From Chryseolinea soli (GTDB taxonomy: Bacteria; Bacteroidota; Bacteroidia; Cytophagales; Cyclobacteriaceae): a stretch of DNA of 64,000 nt. Under the pieces are notes generated by a model. That model was not told where the DNA came from. It worked only from the letters and a program-made list of their open reading frames with translations, and made no database searches. The translations under genes were made by a program, and so were the position numbers. The stretch lies in contig NZ_CP032382.1 of NCBI RefSeq assembly GCF_003589925.1, positions 8,177,390 to 8,241,389 on the forward strand, written 5' to 3'. Shown here piece by piece: positions 7,508 through 15,659 of the stretch (position 1 is its first letter; each line of letters starts with the position of its first letter).

Positions 7508-9145
7508 ATGAAACAAATATCAGCAGCTGAAGCGATCGAATTGCTTAAAAAAGGCGACAACGCAAAGCCACTCCTAACTGGTTACACCATCACGGAGCCA
7601 CTAGCCATTACAGAGCCCTTCAACAGCCAACCGATTAGTGACTGTAAATTTCAGTCCGTATCCATTACGGCTAATGCAGCAATTAGCTTTTCGTTTAACG
7701 GTTGCGCATTTGCAAATGGGCTGGAGCTTGACGGTGTTACGAATGACTATTTCGGTGTATCATCATGCACAATGGGTGGCACCTTGACAATAAAAAACTG
7801 TAACATTCTTACCTTACACATTAAAGGAGGAACAACAAATATTCATGAAGTTGACTTTAGAGGAACGAAGATATTGCATGAGCTGATGATTAGAAATGTA
7901 AACCATGTCAGTTTTGATTCAAAAAGCTCAGTAGAGGACAGATTCTTAATTTCCGAACGTTGTGGAAGTTTATATTTTGACGGAAAATTCAAACAGCTGG
8001 AGATGGGTAAATGCACTCCTATCAAAGAATCGATTAAGGCGCACTTCGTTGGAACGTTTAACTCCATTAAGGTTGTCCGGTGCAAAAGGGTTGAACTACA
8101 TTTTGATAAGCTGGACGCCGACGAGACTAGTTTAATTCTAAATAAAGAAAGTAGTCTTTTCTTTGATAGTGGAAAAATGAAGGATGTGACAATCGAAGGT
8201 GGCCATTACTTGCTCATGAAATTTGTTGCGCAAACCGATATCAAGCTAAGGGTCATAAAAGCAAAAGACTCAGACGCCGAAAAAGAAAAAGTTTCTAAGG
8301 AGGCACAGATTGACAATTTGGATCTTGCTGCGTTCATTGCCAACGAAAAAAACAAACTACATTTCAACAACGTTGACTTCCGGAAAGTGAATCTCGACAG
8401 CTTTGATAACTATGGTTTTTTCCAGGTTAACGGATCGAAAATTCGCGACGAAATCTTACTCACTAACACCATTTTAAGGGATGCCAACTTTAATGATGTT
8501 GAGTTTCTAAAGACGTGCACAATTAACATCCGCGATTCATACCTACTTAAAACGACGTTTACAAATGTACGTTGGCCGTCGGATTACAAGATTTATCCGA
8601 TCAACAATAGTCCGATTAGTGACCTAGACCCAGCAGAACTTAAGAAACTCAGAGAGTCTTATCGACAACTAAAATTAAATTATATATCAAGTGGCAATAA
8701 ATTTGAAGCCTTAGAATTCCAAAAGCACGAGTACGATATCCACTATGAGATTACAAAAAAAGATCTCGGCAAGAATTGGCGGTCCTGGACATTGATTGGA
8801 AATTTTCTAATAATGTGGACACATAAGTACGCGAGCGTATTCAGTCAGAGTGTTTTGAAGCCTTTCGCGTTTTTGTTGGGTGGCCATTTAGTCCTTTTCT
8901 TTTTCTTTCTGAAAGTGCATTCTCTTGGAGTTGAATTTGGGCTGGACCACCCTACATGTGATGCATTTTGGAAGGGATTCGGACTTTATTGGACAACGAT
9001 GTTTCCAACCCATCCATTCGATATAATAAGCTTTTATTCAAATCAAAAGGTAAACATAATGGGTGGACTGGATACGTTGATGAGAATTTGGTCAGCGTAC
9101 TTCATTTTTTACTTTATCAGCGCATCGAGGAAATATCACTTATAG
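7508..9145 (+). CDS. Pentapeptide/beta-helix-like protein with C-terminal two-helix membrane module
   Basis: This encodes 545 residues of unrecognised family. Residues about 1-360 are repetitive and beta-rich, with FNGCAFANGLELDGV-like turns and short pentapeptide-type runs (VDFRKVNLDSF; ILRDANFNDVEF), suggesting a right-handed beta-helix. A charged helical linker follows (about 375-430, with KHEYDIHYEITKKDL). Then come two membrane helices (about 452-471 and 525-541) separated by an aromatic segment WKGFGLYWTTMFPTHP that could form a re-entrant or pore-helix element. There is no signal peptide, so the helix domain is probably cytoplasmic. It is the first gene of a three-gene unit (49 bp to the next) in the tRNA-Arg island and is A+T-rich. 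Function unknown; a membrane effector is a hypothesis. Confidence 0.8.
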   Translation: MKQISAAEAIELLKKGDNAKPLLTGYTITEPLAITEPFNSQPISDCKFQSVSITANAAISFSFNGCAFANGLELDGVTNDYFGVSSCTMGGTLTIKNCNILTLHIKGGTTNIHEVDFRGTKILHELMIRNVNHVSFDSKSSVEDRFLISERCGSLYFDGKFKQLEMGKCTPIKESIKAHFVGTFNSIKVVRCKRVELHFDKLDADETSLILNKESSLFFDSGKMKDVTIEGGHYLLMKFVAQTDIKLRVIKAKDSDAEKEKVSKEAQIDNLDLAAFIANEKNKLHFNNVDFRKVNLDSFDNYGFFQVNGSKIRDEILLTNTILRDANFNDVEFLKTCTINIRDSYLLKTTFTNVRWPSDYKIYPINNSPISDLDPAELKKLRESYRQLKLNYISSGNKFEALEFQKHEYDIHYEITKKDLGKNWRSWTLIGNFLIMWTHKYASVFSQSVLKPFAFLLGGHLVLFFFFLKVHSLGVEFGLDHPTCDAFWKGFGLYWTTMFPTHPFDIISFYSNQKVNIMGGLDTLMRIWSAYFIFYFISASRKYHL

Positions 9146-9194
9146 TGACCTAGTGACATCATTTGTTTTTTCCCGATCATACAATATTTTTTGA

Positions 9195-9551
9195 ATGGCT
9201 ACAATTCACGAACCGATTTCCGAGTGGAGCATAACAGTGACCGTGCTGGTGACACCCGATGAACCGCACGACCCGTTGATCGTTTTTAACACGATAGAAT
9301 TTAAAACCCTGGCTATGCTTCGTGAATACTTTCTTTCTCAATACAGTTTCGCAAAATCACTAGGGTACCGTTTAACCCAAAAACCCAGACTAGGTGAAGA
9401 CAATGAAAGACTTGTCGGGCGTCTGGGATTTGAGTACCGAGATCGATTCACGCACCCAAAGATGGAGTTCAAATCTGTTGATGATTTTGTTAGATTTTTG
9501 AAAGCCCATCCGGCACTCGCCACAGCAGTCGAATACGTTCAAAAACATTAA
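9195..9551 (+). CDS. Hypothetical protein, 118 residues, island cassette
   Basis: This is a small soluble protein without signal peptide, membrane helix or recognised motif. It begins MATIHEPISEWSITVTVLVTP, suggesting beta strands, and continues with a helical FKTLAMLREYFLSQY and a final DDFVRFLKAHPALATAVEYV helix. It lies 49 bp after the membrane protein gene and 12 bp before the HExxH gene, so the three are probably co-transcribed. Its size and position would suit an adaptor or immunity-type partner of one of its neighbours, but nothing in the sequence shows this. Confidence 0.7.
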   Translation: MATIHEPISEWSITVTVLVTPDEPHDPLIVFNTIEFKTLAMLREYFLSQYSFAKSLGYRLTQKPRLGEDNERLVGRLGFEYRDRFTHPKMEFKSVDDFVRFLKAHPALATAVEYVQKH

Positions 9552-9563
9552 CATTATTACTTT

Positions 9564-10277
9564 ATGACTGTTATCGATCCCCTAGAAGAGAAGGTAGTAA
9601 AGGGACTAATAGGGTCCAGCGGGTCCTTCCGTGACTACTATGAAAATGAGAGGCTCCCGATGAAGATGCCAATATCATGGCTAGAAGATAATCTTGATCG
9701 CGGCCTTCGGGCACAGGCAAGTCGCAGGGGTGAAATACGATTGCAGCAGATTCCACCTCCCAATTCAGACGCTCATACCGTTGCCCATGAGATACATCAC
9801 ATAGTTCTGTGGAAAGTTTTTGGAGTTTATTCTGCTACTGCGAAACAATCCTATAAGGGAATCGCGGCAACGTTAAACTCCAGCGTGCTTGATTTAAGAA
9901 TCGAGAGAGATCTATTCAAATATGGATTCGACATTCGCGTACCTTATGAAAAAGACGTATCGGATGCGCGATTAAACCTTCAGCACCATCGACAGTCACC
10001 AACCAACTACTTAGACCGTTTAAATTGGATCATCAACTATGCCGGCACACGTGCAGATTTTGATCTTTTATCGCGGACCTACAAGGGCTTTAGTGATCGA
10101 TCATTTTTCGAATGGTTCAGAAAAAAATATTCAGACATCGCTACCGAAAGTAACAAAGTTTATAAAAAACTTACGGAGGTTGACTTGGATTCAAATGACA
10201 GCATTAAAAATTACCTGCGCTGGGTGATAGATTACTACCGCCTACCGACAGACATTTGGGTGGACAAAATTGCGTAA
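9564..10277 (+). CDS. Putative zinc metalloprotease-like protein with HExxH motif
   Basis: This encodes 237 residues with no signal peptide. The zinc-binding motif HExxH is seen as H75-E76-I77-H78-H79 in the helix HTVAHEIHHIVLW. About 35 residues later SSVLDLRIERDL carries acidic residues (D110, E114) that could give the third ligand, as in gluzincin-like folds. The remainder is charged and helical, ending in IDYYRLPTDIWVDKIA. I do not recognise a named family. It is the last gene of the island cassette. A cytoplasmic peptidase role is inferred from the motif only; such motifs also occur by chance in helices. Confidence 0.72.
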   Translation: MTVIDPLEEKVVKGLIGSSGSFRDYYENERLPMKMPISWLEDNLDRGLRAQASRRGEIRLQQIPPPNSDAHTVAHEIHHIVLWKVFGVYSATAKQSYKGIAATLNSSVLDLRIERDLFKYGFDIRVPYEKDVSDARLNLQHHRQSPTNYLDRLNWIINYAGTRADFDLLSRTYKGFSDRSFFEWFRKKYSDIATESNKVYKKLTEVDLDSNDSIKNYLRWVIDYYRLPTDIWVDKIA

Positions 10278-10337
10278 ACCGCGAAGCAACGGTTGAAAAT
10301 TTGGAATCGATTTCTCGCTGGACCCCTTCATTTGGCC

Positions 10338-10806
10338 TCAACCAAATGTCCTGGACGATCCCACTTTCTCTACTTTCTTAGATGACCACTGCCCGCTTTT
10401 TTTTGCGTACAGCATATAGCCCTGCATTTGATAGTACCCTTTCCGAGGAAGCCAGCCGTTCAACGGAATCCATGCATCCATCAACACGCTCTTGCAATCC
10501 CCAGGGTCGCCGTCAAATTCAAAATCCGGACGCCCCATCACTAACCCGCCGTAAGCCGATATTTCCGTTCTGGTTCGGACCCTGTCTCCAAAAATATTCA
10601 CCAAGCGGTGGACCATATCCTTTTCCATCTGGTACCCTTTTGTAGCATTTCAAACGGATCGAATGTGAATCTTCAACCCCCTTTCTATACTGGTCGAGCA
10701 ACTCATCTACAGAAAGGAGACAGTGCGAAATGGAGATGTAAGAGCGGCTTGTATCGAAGTTACTATGCCTGGCAGTATGGTCTTCGATGGCTTTTTTCAG
10801 GTTCAT
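10338..10806 (-). pseudogene. Frameshifted PD-(D/E)XK nuclease relic (Cas4/RecB/YqaJ-like)
   Basis: Reading leftward, the N-terminal part begins at the ATG at 10806 (MNLKKAIEDHTARH) and runs to about 10640. The frame then shifts by one base near KCYKGYQMEKDMVHRL, and the C-terminal part continues to 10338. The combined protein (about 150 residues) holds a PD motif (GRPDFEFDG), a DxK motif in place of ExK (GDCKSVLMDAW) and a QxxxY motif (YYQMQGYMLY), the three landmarks of Cas4/RecB-type nucleases. It looks decayed. It converges on the HExxH gene with a 60-bp gap. Confidence 0.65.
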
Positions 10807-11215
10807 AAACCCGAAACTACCCGCCGAACTGCCCGGCTTTTAGGACACGATTTTTTCCGAAAAATTATCCCGTATTGACCTGAAAACCAATATAGTGACC
10901 TATCAATCCAATAAAACAAGGCCGTCCTGGTCACAACTGAGTCCCGAAGGCCTTCCAAAATCGGCGGTCGCCAATGCAATTTTCGAATGAAATATGAATT
11001 TGATTTTGGCGACTAGCTATAGGCTGATGGAATACGCGTAAAGGGTATCCCTTCCCTCACGATGCTTGGTAGCCCGAACCCACGAACGAGGGACGCCAGA
11101 GGCGTACGCGCGGCGAAGAACTTTAACGTGAGGGGGTTATATATCAATGAGTATTACAATGTGCAGTCATCTTTGAACTAAGTGCTCACTCCAATCCTAA
11201 ACCAAACGATATAAA
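10807..11215. other. Unassigned 409-bp stretch at the island's right end
   Basis: No convincing gene is present on either strand. It contains a short hairpin around AAGGCC...GGCCTT (about 10920-10955) and the GC-rich structured patch at 11054-11134 listed separately. The right boundary of the island probably lies here. Confidence 0.5.
11054..11134. other. GC-rich hairpin-forming patch of unknown nature
   Basis: CCCTCACG (11054-11061) is complementary to CGTGAGGG (11127-11134). Between them an inner hairpin ACGCC-AGA-GGCGT can form, followed by CGCGCGGCG. The patch is GC-rich inside A+T-rich DNA and lies outside genes, so it may be a small structured RNA or part of a mobile element end. I recognise no known RNA family. 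Confidence 0.35.
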
Positions 11216-12166
11216 TTATTCTGAGAACGCATAAAAAACATGCTGATGCTGGATCGATCCATTTTCATAGAGGTCGATGATCGTATAGGCCGGCGGAAAT
11301 TCATCGAACACGACGGAATCGCGATGGTCGCCCCACCAATTTCCGCTCACGGCCCCACCACAAAGGTAGCGGACGCCTAAAAAATCCACATGGTCAATCT
11401 GGTGTGTATGGCCACTCAGACAAAGTTTCACATTCGCGTGTTTGTAGAACAAATTCTTCAGCTGTAAAGCATCCCGGTGCTGGCGCGATGCGGGGTAATG
11501 GATATCCTCCACTTTATCGTCTTTCAAGGCTCGCATCAACGGAATGACTGAAAGAATAGAAACATGACTAAAGATGCATATAGGACTTGTAGCGGGTATA
11601 CGCTGAAGTTCCTTCTCTAGCCAGGCGAATTGCTCGTCATCAACAGCGTATTCGTTGTTATTGATGCTATCGAGCGCGATAAAATGCCAGCCGTTCATGG
11701 GAGTGGAATAATAACGACCTGGCAAGTCCAACACCTCCAAGACCCAATTTTTGTGATATCGCTTGTGCGCCTTATACGTTTCGTCGGTTTGAGGGTCGGG
11801 ACCATACCAAACATCGTGATTACCGATGCAACTCCGCATCGGGATGCGATTGGTTTGTTTTAATGTTTTTGCCAACAGGTCCCACTGCGCTTCCGCTTCT
11901 TCATAGCGTTGGCCGTCGGAGCGAAAAACGCTGTCGCCGGTGTTGATGATCATATTGGGTTTATCTTTCATCGCATTGATCTCCGTCAGCACCTTCTTCA
12001 CATTAGTGCCTGCGATGGCTCGTGTGTCCAGGTGCATGTCGGTGATGTGTGCTATGCGCAAGGACCGCTTGGCTTGGGGGGGTGCAGAAATCAAATCCGG
12101 CAACGCCATGCCGGTCATCGATGCGGCGGCAGCCTTTTTCACAAAGTTCCTTCTGTTCAATGTCAT
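11216..12166 (-). CDS. Calcineurin-like metallophosphoesterase, exported
   Basis: This encodes 316 residues. The N-terminus MTLNRRNFVKKAAAA has a twin-arginine-like signal (RRNFVKK), so folded export by Tat is likely. The dinuclear-metal phosphoesterase blocks appear in order: ITDMHLD (D43, H45), NTGDSVF, IGNHDVW, FSHVSIL and LSGHTHQID. Length and motifs fit the Icc/CpdA-like calcineurin group that hydrolyses phosphomonoesters or diesters. It is transcribed away from the phosphodiesterase gene that follows; the 294-bp divergent spacer presumably holds both promoters. Confidence 0.9.
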   Translation of the reverse strand: MTLNRRNFVKKAAAASMTGMALPDLISAPPQAKRSLRIAHITDMHLDTRAIAGTNVKKVLTEINAMKDKPNMIINTGDSVFRSDGQRYEEAEAQWDLLAKTLKQTNRIPMRSCIGNHDVWYGPDPQTDETYKAHKRYHKNWVLEVLDLPGRYYSTPMNGWHFIALDSINNNEYAVDDEQFAWLEKELQRIPATSPICIFSHVSILSVIPLMRALKDDKVEDIHYPASRQHRDALQLKNLFYKHANVKLCLSGHTHQIDHVDFLGVRYLCGGAVSGNWWGDHRDSVVFDEFPPAYTIIDLYENGSIQHQHVFYAFSE

Positions 12167-12460
12167 ACTGACGATAAAAATAATGATGGAGAAATGGGCG
12201 TCCTTTTGCTATTTAAACCTACCCAAATGATTTTCATGAATGGAGTACAAATGGTTAACGAAATATTAAGAAATGAAAATTGTCGACAACGCCCTCTTCC
12301 TAATCTATCGTAATGCCAGTAGTTTATCAGGCGCCACTTCTGGCGAACTACGTTGATAATAATATCACAAAAAGTTAACAGGATACAAGCACCCTTTCCC
12401 GTTCTTTAGCACGATTTACGGAGCAATCCTAAACTCCCGTAAAGCCGGATGACCATACTT

Positions 12461-13768
12461 ATGAAAAAGCAATTATCAATGGCACTCTTTGCCTTGTTTA
12501 TGATAACCGGGCAGCTTATGGCACAGACCGCCAAGCACGTTATCTTTCTTACCATTGACGGGTTCCGCCCCGATTTTTACCTGGACAACGAATGGCAAAC
12601 GCCTAACCTTCGTGCGCTGATGAAAGACGGGGCTTACGCCAAGGGAGTAAACAGCGTGTTCCCGTCCGTTACCTATCCTTCGCATACCACGATCGTTACG
12701 GGTGTGCAGCCTGAGAAGCACGGCGTATTTTACAACAACGTGTTCACCCCCGATGGAAAGCCTCAGCAGCCTTACTGGCAAGATAGTTCCATTCATGTAC
12801 CTACCATCTGGAAAGCGGCCAAAGAAAAAGGCATGACCGTTGCGTCGCTCTATTGGCCCGTATCTGCCAATGCTCCTGTAGACTACAACATCCCCGACAT
12901 TGGCAACCTGGGCGACTCGGTCTGCGAACAATATTCCCTACCGCATGGTTTTTATGCCGAGGTGAAAAAGGAAGTGTTCGGAGGTGTTGAGGAGATAGAT
13001 GCAGGGAAAAATCAGAACGTGGCTAAGATTGCCGCATATATCATAAAGAAAAGCAAACCTGGGTTGATGACCATCCACGTATTTTCTGCAGACGGCGCTC
13101 AACATGATGTGGGGCGTTACGGAACACCGGTACACGAAGCGGTGGCTGATGCTGATGCTGCCGTAGGTATTATCATAGACGCTTTGAAAGCCGCAGGTAT
13201 TTGGGAAGCCACGGTATTCCTGGTTGGCGGCGACCACGGGTTTTATGATGTAAAGAAGATGATCTCGCCCAACGTATGGCTGAAAGAAGCTGGGTTGATC
13301 AACGACGTGAGAACAGGCGACTGGAAAGCGCAATTCAATACCACCGGCGGATCTGCTTTCCTGTACCTGAAAGACCCGTCTGATAAAGCTACTGCGGATA
13401 AAGTAAAGGCACTATTGAATGCACAGCCGGATACAGTGAAGCAATATTACCGCATCATCAGCAGGGAACAATTGGACAAAGGTGGCTATAATCCGAATGT
13501 TGCTTTCGCGCTTACCGGGCAGCATGACGCTGCCTTTAGCACGGCCAGCACAGGCAATGCCCTGAAGCCCGGCAAAGGCGGTACGCATGGGCATTTTCCC
13601 GACACGAAAAATATCCGCACCGGCCTGGTAGCGCATGGCCCAGGCATCCGCAAGGGCGCTGTCATAGAGGAAATGAATCTGCGCGATATGACGCCCATCA
13701 TGGTAAAACTCCTTGGTATTCCGTTTCCAAAGGTGGATGGAAAAATACCGGCAGGATTATTACAATAA
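12461..13768 (+). CDS. Alkaline phosphatase superfamily: nucleotide pyrophosphatase/phosphodiesterase (NPP) type
   Basis: This encodes 435 residues from the ATG at 12461 (MKKQLSMALF); an ATG four codons upstream is also in frame. A signal peptide ends near LMAQ. Metal ligand D33 lies in LTIDGFRPDF and the nucleophile Thr is T71 in FPSVTYPSHTTIVTG, the NPP signature. Later Asp/His ligands lie in DGAQHDVGRYG, VGGDHGFYD and GTHGH. It is expected to cleave phosphodiester or pyrophosphate bonds of nucleotides in the periplasm. It ends four bases before the convergent MFS gene. Confidence 0.9.
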   Translation: MKKQLSMALFALFMITGQLMAQTAKHVIFLTIDGFRPDFYLDNEWQTPNLRALMKDGAYAKGVNSVFPSVTYPSHTTIVTGVQPEKHGVFYNNVFTPDGKPQQPYWQDSSIHVPTIWKAAKEKGMTVASLYWPVSANAPVDYNIPDIGNLGDSVCEQYSLPHGFYAEVKKEVFGGVEEIDAGKNQNVAKIAAYIIKKSKPGLMTIHVFSADGAQHDVGRYGTPVHEAVADADAAVGIIIDALKAAGIWEATVFLVGGDHGFYDVKKMISPNVWLKEAGLINDVRTGDWKAQFNTTGGSAFLYLKDPSDKATADKVKALLNAQPDTVKQYYRIISREQLDKGGYNPNVAFALTGQHDAAFSTASTGNALKPGKGGTHGHFPDTKNIRTGLVAHGPGIRKGAVIEEMNLRDMTPIMVKLLGIPFPKVDGKIPAGLLQ

Positions 13769-13772
13769 TTTA

Positions 13773-15041
13773 TTATCCATTTTGCGTGTTGGATTTGGTG
13801 TTGTCGCCGCCCACGGCCAGAATAGTCAGTGCGGCGGAGAGGAGCAGCGCTGAGGCCATGAAGTTATAAGAAGCACCGAAGCCGCCGGTTGTACCGTTCA
13901 GGTATCCTACCACGTAAGCGCCCACGAACGAGCCCAGTGCGCCAAAGCTATTGATCAGCGCAACCGCTCCGCCCGCCACATGTCTGGGGAGTGCTTCGGT
14001 GATCATCGCAAAAAAAGGTCCATAGGGTGCATACATGGCAGCGCCCGCGATCGTCAGCAATACGAACGAGAGCCAGAAATTATGGCTGCCGGCAAGGTAA
14101 GATCCATAAAATGCAACAGCACCGACCAGGAGACAGGGCCAGACAAATTCTTTCCGGCGCTGGAGCTTATCGGAATAATGAGATGCCGTCAGCATACCCA
14201 GGATAGCAAATACATAAGGCACAGCGGATAGCCATCCCGTTTTGACGATGTCCATCGACGGCGCCGCTTTGATAATCGACGGGAGCCACATGACGAACCC
14301 ATAAACTCCCACACTCCAGAGGGCATACTGCAGCGACAAAAGAATGACCACCCGCGAGCGAAAAGCATCCGCATAATTTTTTACCGGCTTGATATGCTGC
14401 TGCTCCTGTTCCAGGGCATGCTGCAATTTTGCCTTTTCGTCGGAGGTAAGCCAGGTAGCCCCTTCGGGAGTGTCGTCGACGATGCGCCACCAGATGAACG
14501 CCCAGACGATCGCCGGCAAGCCTTCCAGGATAAACATCCATCGCCATCCCACAGCGTCGATGAGATAGCCCGAAAGTATGGACATCCAGAGGATCGTGGC
14601 AGGATTGCCAAGAATCAGGAAGGTATTGGCGCGCGAACGTTCGGATTTTGTAAACCATCGGCTCAGCAAAATGATCATCGCCGGCATAACGGCGCTTTCC
14701 ACGATGCCAAGCATAAACCGGATCACGATGAGCAAGTTCACATCCTGGATCATACCCGTAGCCGTGGCCAGGGCTCCCCACAGGATGAGAGACCAGAAGA
14801 TCAGCTTTTTTGCGCTTCGCTGAACGGCATAGATAGTGCCCGGGATCTGGAAGAAAAAATAACCCAGGAAAAAAAGCGAGCTTAACAGGGAAGACGTGCC
14901 TTGATCGATACCAAGGTCCTCCGTCATGCCGCCCGCAGTTCCAAAACTGAAATTGGCGCGGTCGAGATACGCAAGGCTATAAGTGATAAAGGCAATAGGG
15001 ATCAGACGATACCAGCGCGACGGAACATTAAGTTTCTCCAT
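13773..15041 (-). CDS. MFS transporter, anion:cation symporter (ACS) family
   Basis: This encodes 422 residues from the ATG at 15041 (MEKLNVPSRWYRLIP). The frame is open far upstream to 15473, but that extension overlaps the PadR gene and its operator and does not look coding. Twelve membrane helices are visible. LAYLDRANFSFG in helix 1, FLGYFFFQIPG in helix 2 and RWMFILEGLPAIVW are ACS-family marks, the family of hexuronate, galactonate, phthalate and nitrite-type carriers. The substrate is probably an organic anion; the exact one cannot be read. It is divergent from the PadR gene. Confidence 0.9.
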   Translation of the reverse strand: MEKLNVPSRWYRLIPIAFITYSLAYLDRANFSFGTAGGMTEDLGIDQGTSSLLSSLFFLGYFFFQIPGTIYAVQRSAKKLIFWSLILWGALATATGMIQDVNLLIVIRFMLGIVESAVMPAMIILLSRWFTKSERSRANTFLILGNPATILWMSILSGYLIDAVGWRWMFILEGLPAIVWAFIWWRIVDDTPEGATWLTSDEKAKLQHALEQEQQHIKPVKNYADAFRSRVVILLSLQYALWSVGVYGFVMWLPSIIKAAPSMDIVKTGWLSAVPYVFAILGMLTASHYSDKLQRRKEFVWPCLLVGAVAFYGSYLAGSHNFWLSFVLLTIAGAAMYAPYGPFFAMITEALPRHVAGGAVALINSFGALGSFVGAYVVGYLNGTTGGFGASYNFMASALLLSAALTILAVGGDNTKSNTQNG

Positions 15042-15274
15042 TCCATGAATATAGCGGGTCCTGTACCAAACAAACAACGCCGAATCACAATGAATAAGCC
15101 ATTGGATAATTATTTCTGATATTGTTGTTCTGAAACGATCCAGCATACGATTTAGCCGTCGAGTTGTTCCTGAGATGGCATAAGGGTTATGGCAGTCACT
15201 GGCGAGGCTCCCTGCTGGTCTCGCCCACCAGGTCGTCCATACCTGCCAGACGCATACAAATGTTTTTTTATTTG

Positions 15275-15328
15275 ATTTACTTAGCAAATATGGATTATAT
15301 ATATTACATTCATATTTGCTAAGTAAAT
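15275..15328 (+). promoter_or_regulatory. Perfect 18-bp inverted-repeat operator upstream of padR
   Basis: ATTTACTTAGCAAATATG (15275-15292) is perfectly complementary to CATATTTGCTAAGTAAAT (15311-15328), with an 18-bp A+T-rich spacer. It ends seven bases before the PadR start codon. PadR proteins bind such dyads as dimers and usually repress their own operon, so this is very probably the autoregulatory operator of the PadR/permease pair. Confidence 0.85.
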
Positions 15329-15335
15329 AAAGAAA

Positions 15336-15659
15336 ATGGCACAGATCCTTGGTGAATTTGAAGAACTGGTTCTGCTCATGGTCGCGGCCCTGCACGACGA
15401 AGCTTACGGTGTTTCCCTTCTGGAAAACCTGGAAGAAGAACTCAACAAAAAATTGAACATTAGCGCCATCCATGTCGCACTCAGGCGGATGGAGGACAAG
15501 GGGTTTGTCAAGTCAAGGTTTGGCGGCATCACCGAAGACCGTGGGGGCAGACGTAAAAAGTATTATATCATTACAGCATTGGGGAAGAGAATGCTGGATG
15601 AACAATACGCTCTGCGCAACGGAATCTATAAGCGTATTCCTAAAATTTCCTTTGGATAA
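15336..15659 (+). CDS. PadR family transcriptional regulator
   Basis: This encodes 107 residues. The winged-helix PadR start (GEFEELVLLMVAALHDEAYGVSLLENLE) and the recognition region SAIHVALRRMEDKGFVKSR with the wing GGRRKKYYIITALG are complete. The C-terminal dimer helix is short, as in PadR subfamily 2 proteins. It lies directly behind a perfect dyad operator. Its TAA stop overlaps the ATG of the permease (TAATG at 15657-15661), so translation of the two is coupled. It presumably represses the permease until an effector is sensed. Confidence 0.93.
   Translation: MAQILGEFEELVLLMVAALHDEAYGVSLLENLEEELNKKLNISAIHVALRRMEDKGFVKSRFGGITEDRGGRRKKYYIITALGKRMLDEQYALRNGIYKRIPKISFG

Larger units (their letters stand above)
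6864..11215. mobile_element. Probable tRNA-anchored integrated island (decayed)
   Basis: The stretch after tRNA-Arg holds an integrase relic, three A+T-rich genes of unknown function in one operon, a frameshifted nuclease and about 400 bp of unassigned DNA. Native-looking genes resume at 11216. Base composition is visibly richer in A+T than in the flanks. I could not find by eye a second copy of the tRNA 3' end to mark the far edge, so the right border is approximate. The island is inferred from context, not proven. Confidence 0.55.

Noticed and set aside
6830..11215. Search by eye for a second copy of the tRNA 3' end as the far attachment site
   Set aside because: No convincing copy of the TTCGATTCCTGCC stretch was found in the island or just beyond; a computed search is needed.
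13773..15473. MFS gene extended to start at 15473
   Set aside because: The extra 144 codons overlap the PadR gene and operator and lack a membrane pattern; the ATG at 15041 starts the first helix region.
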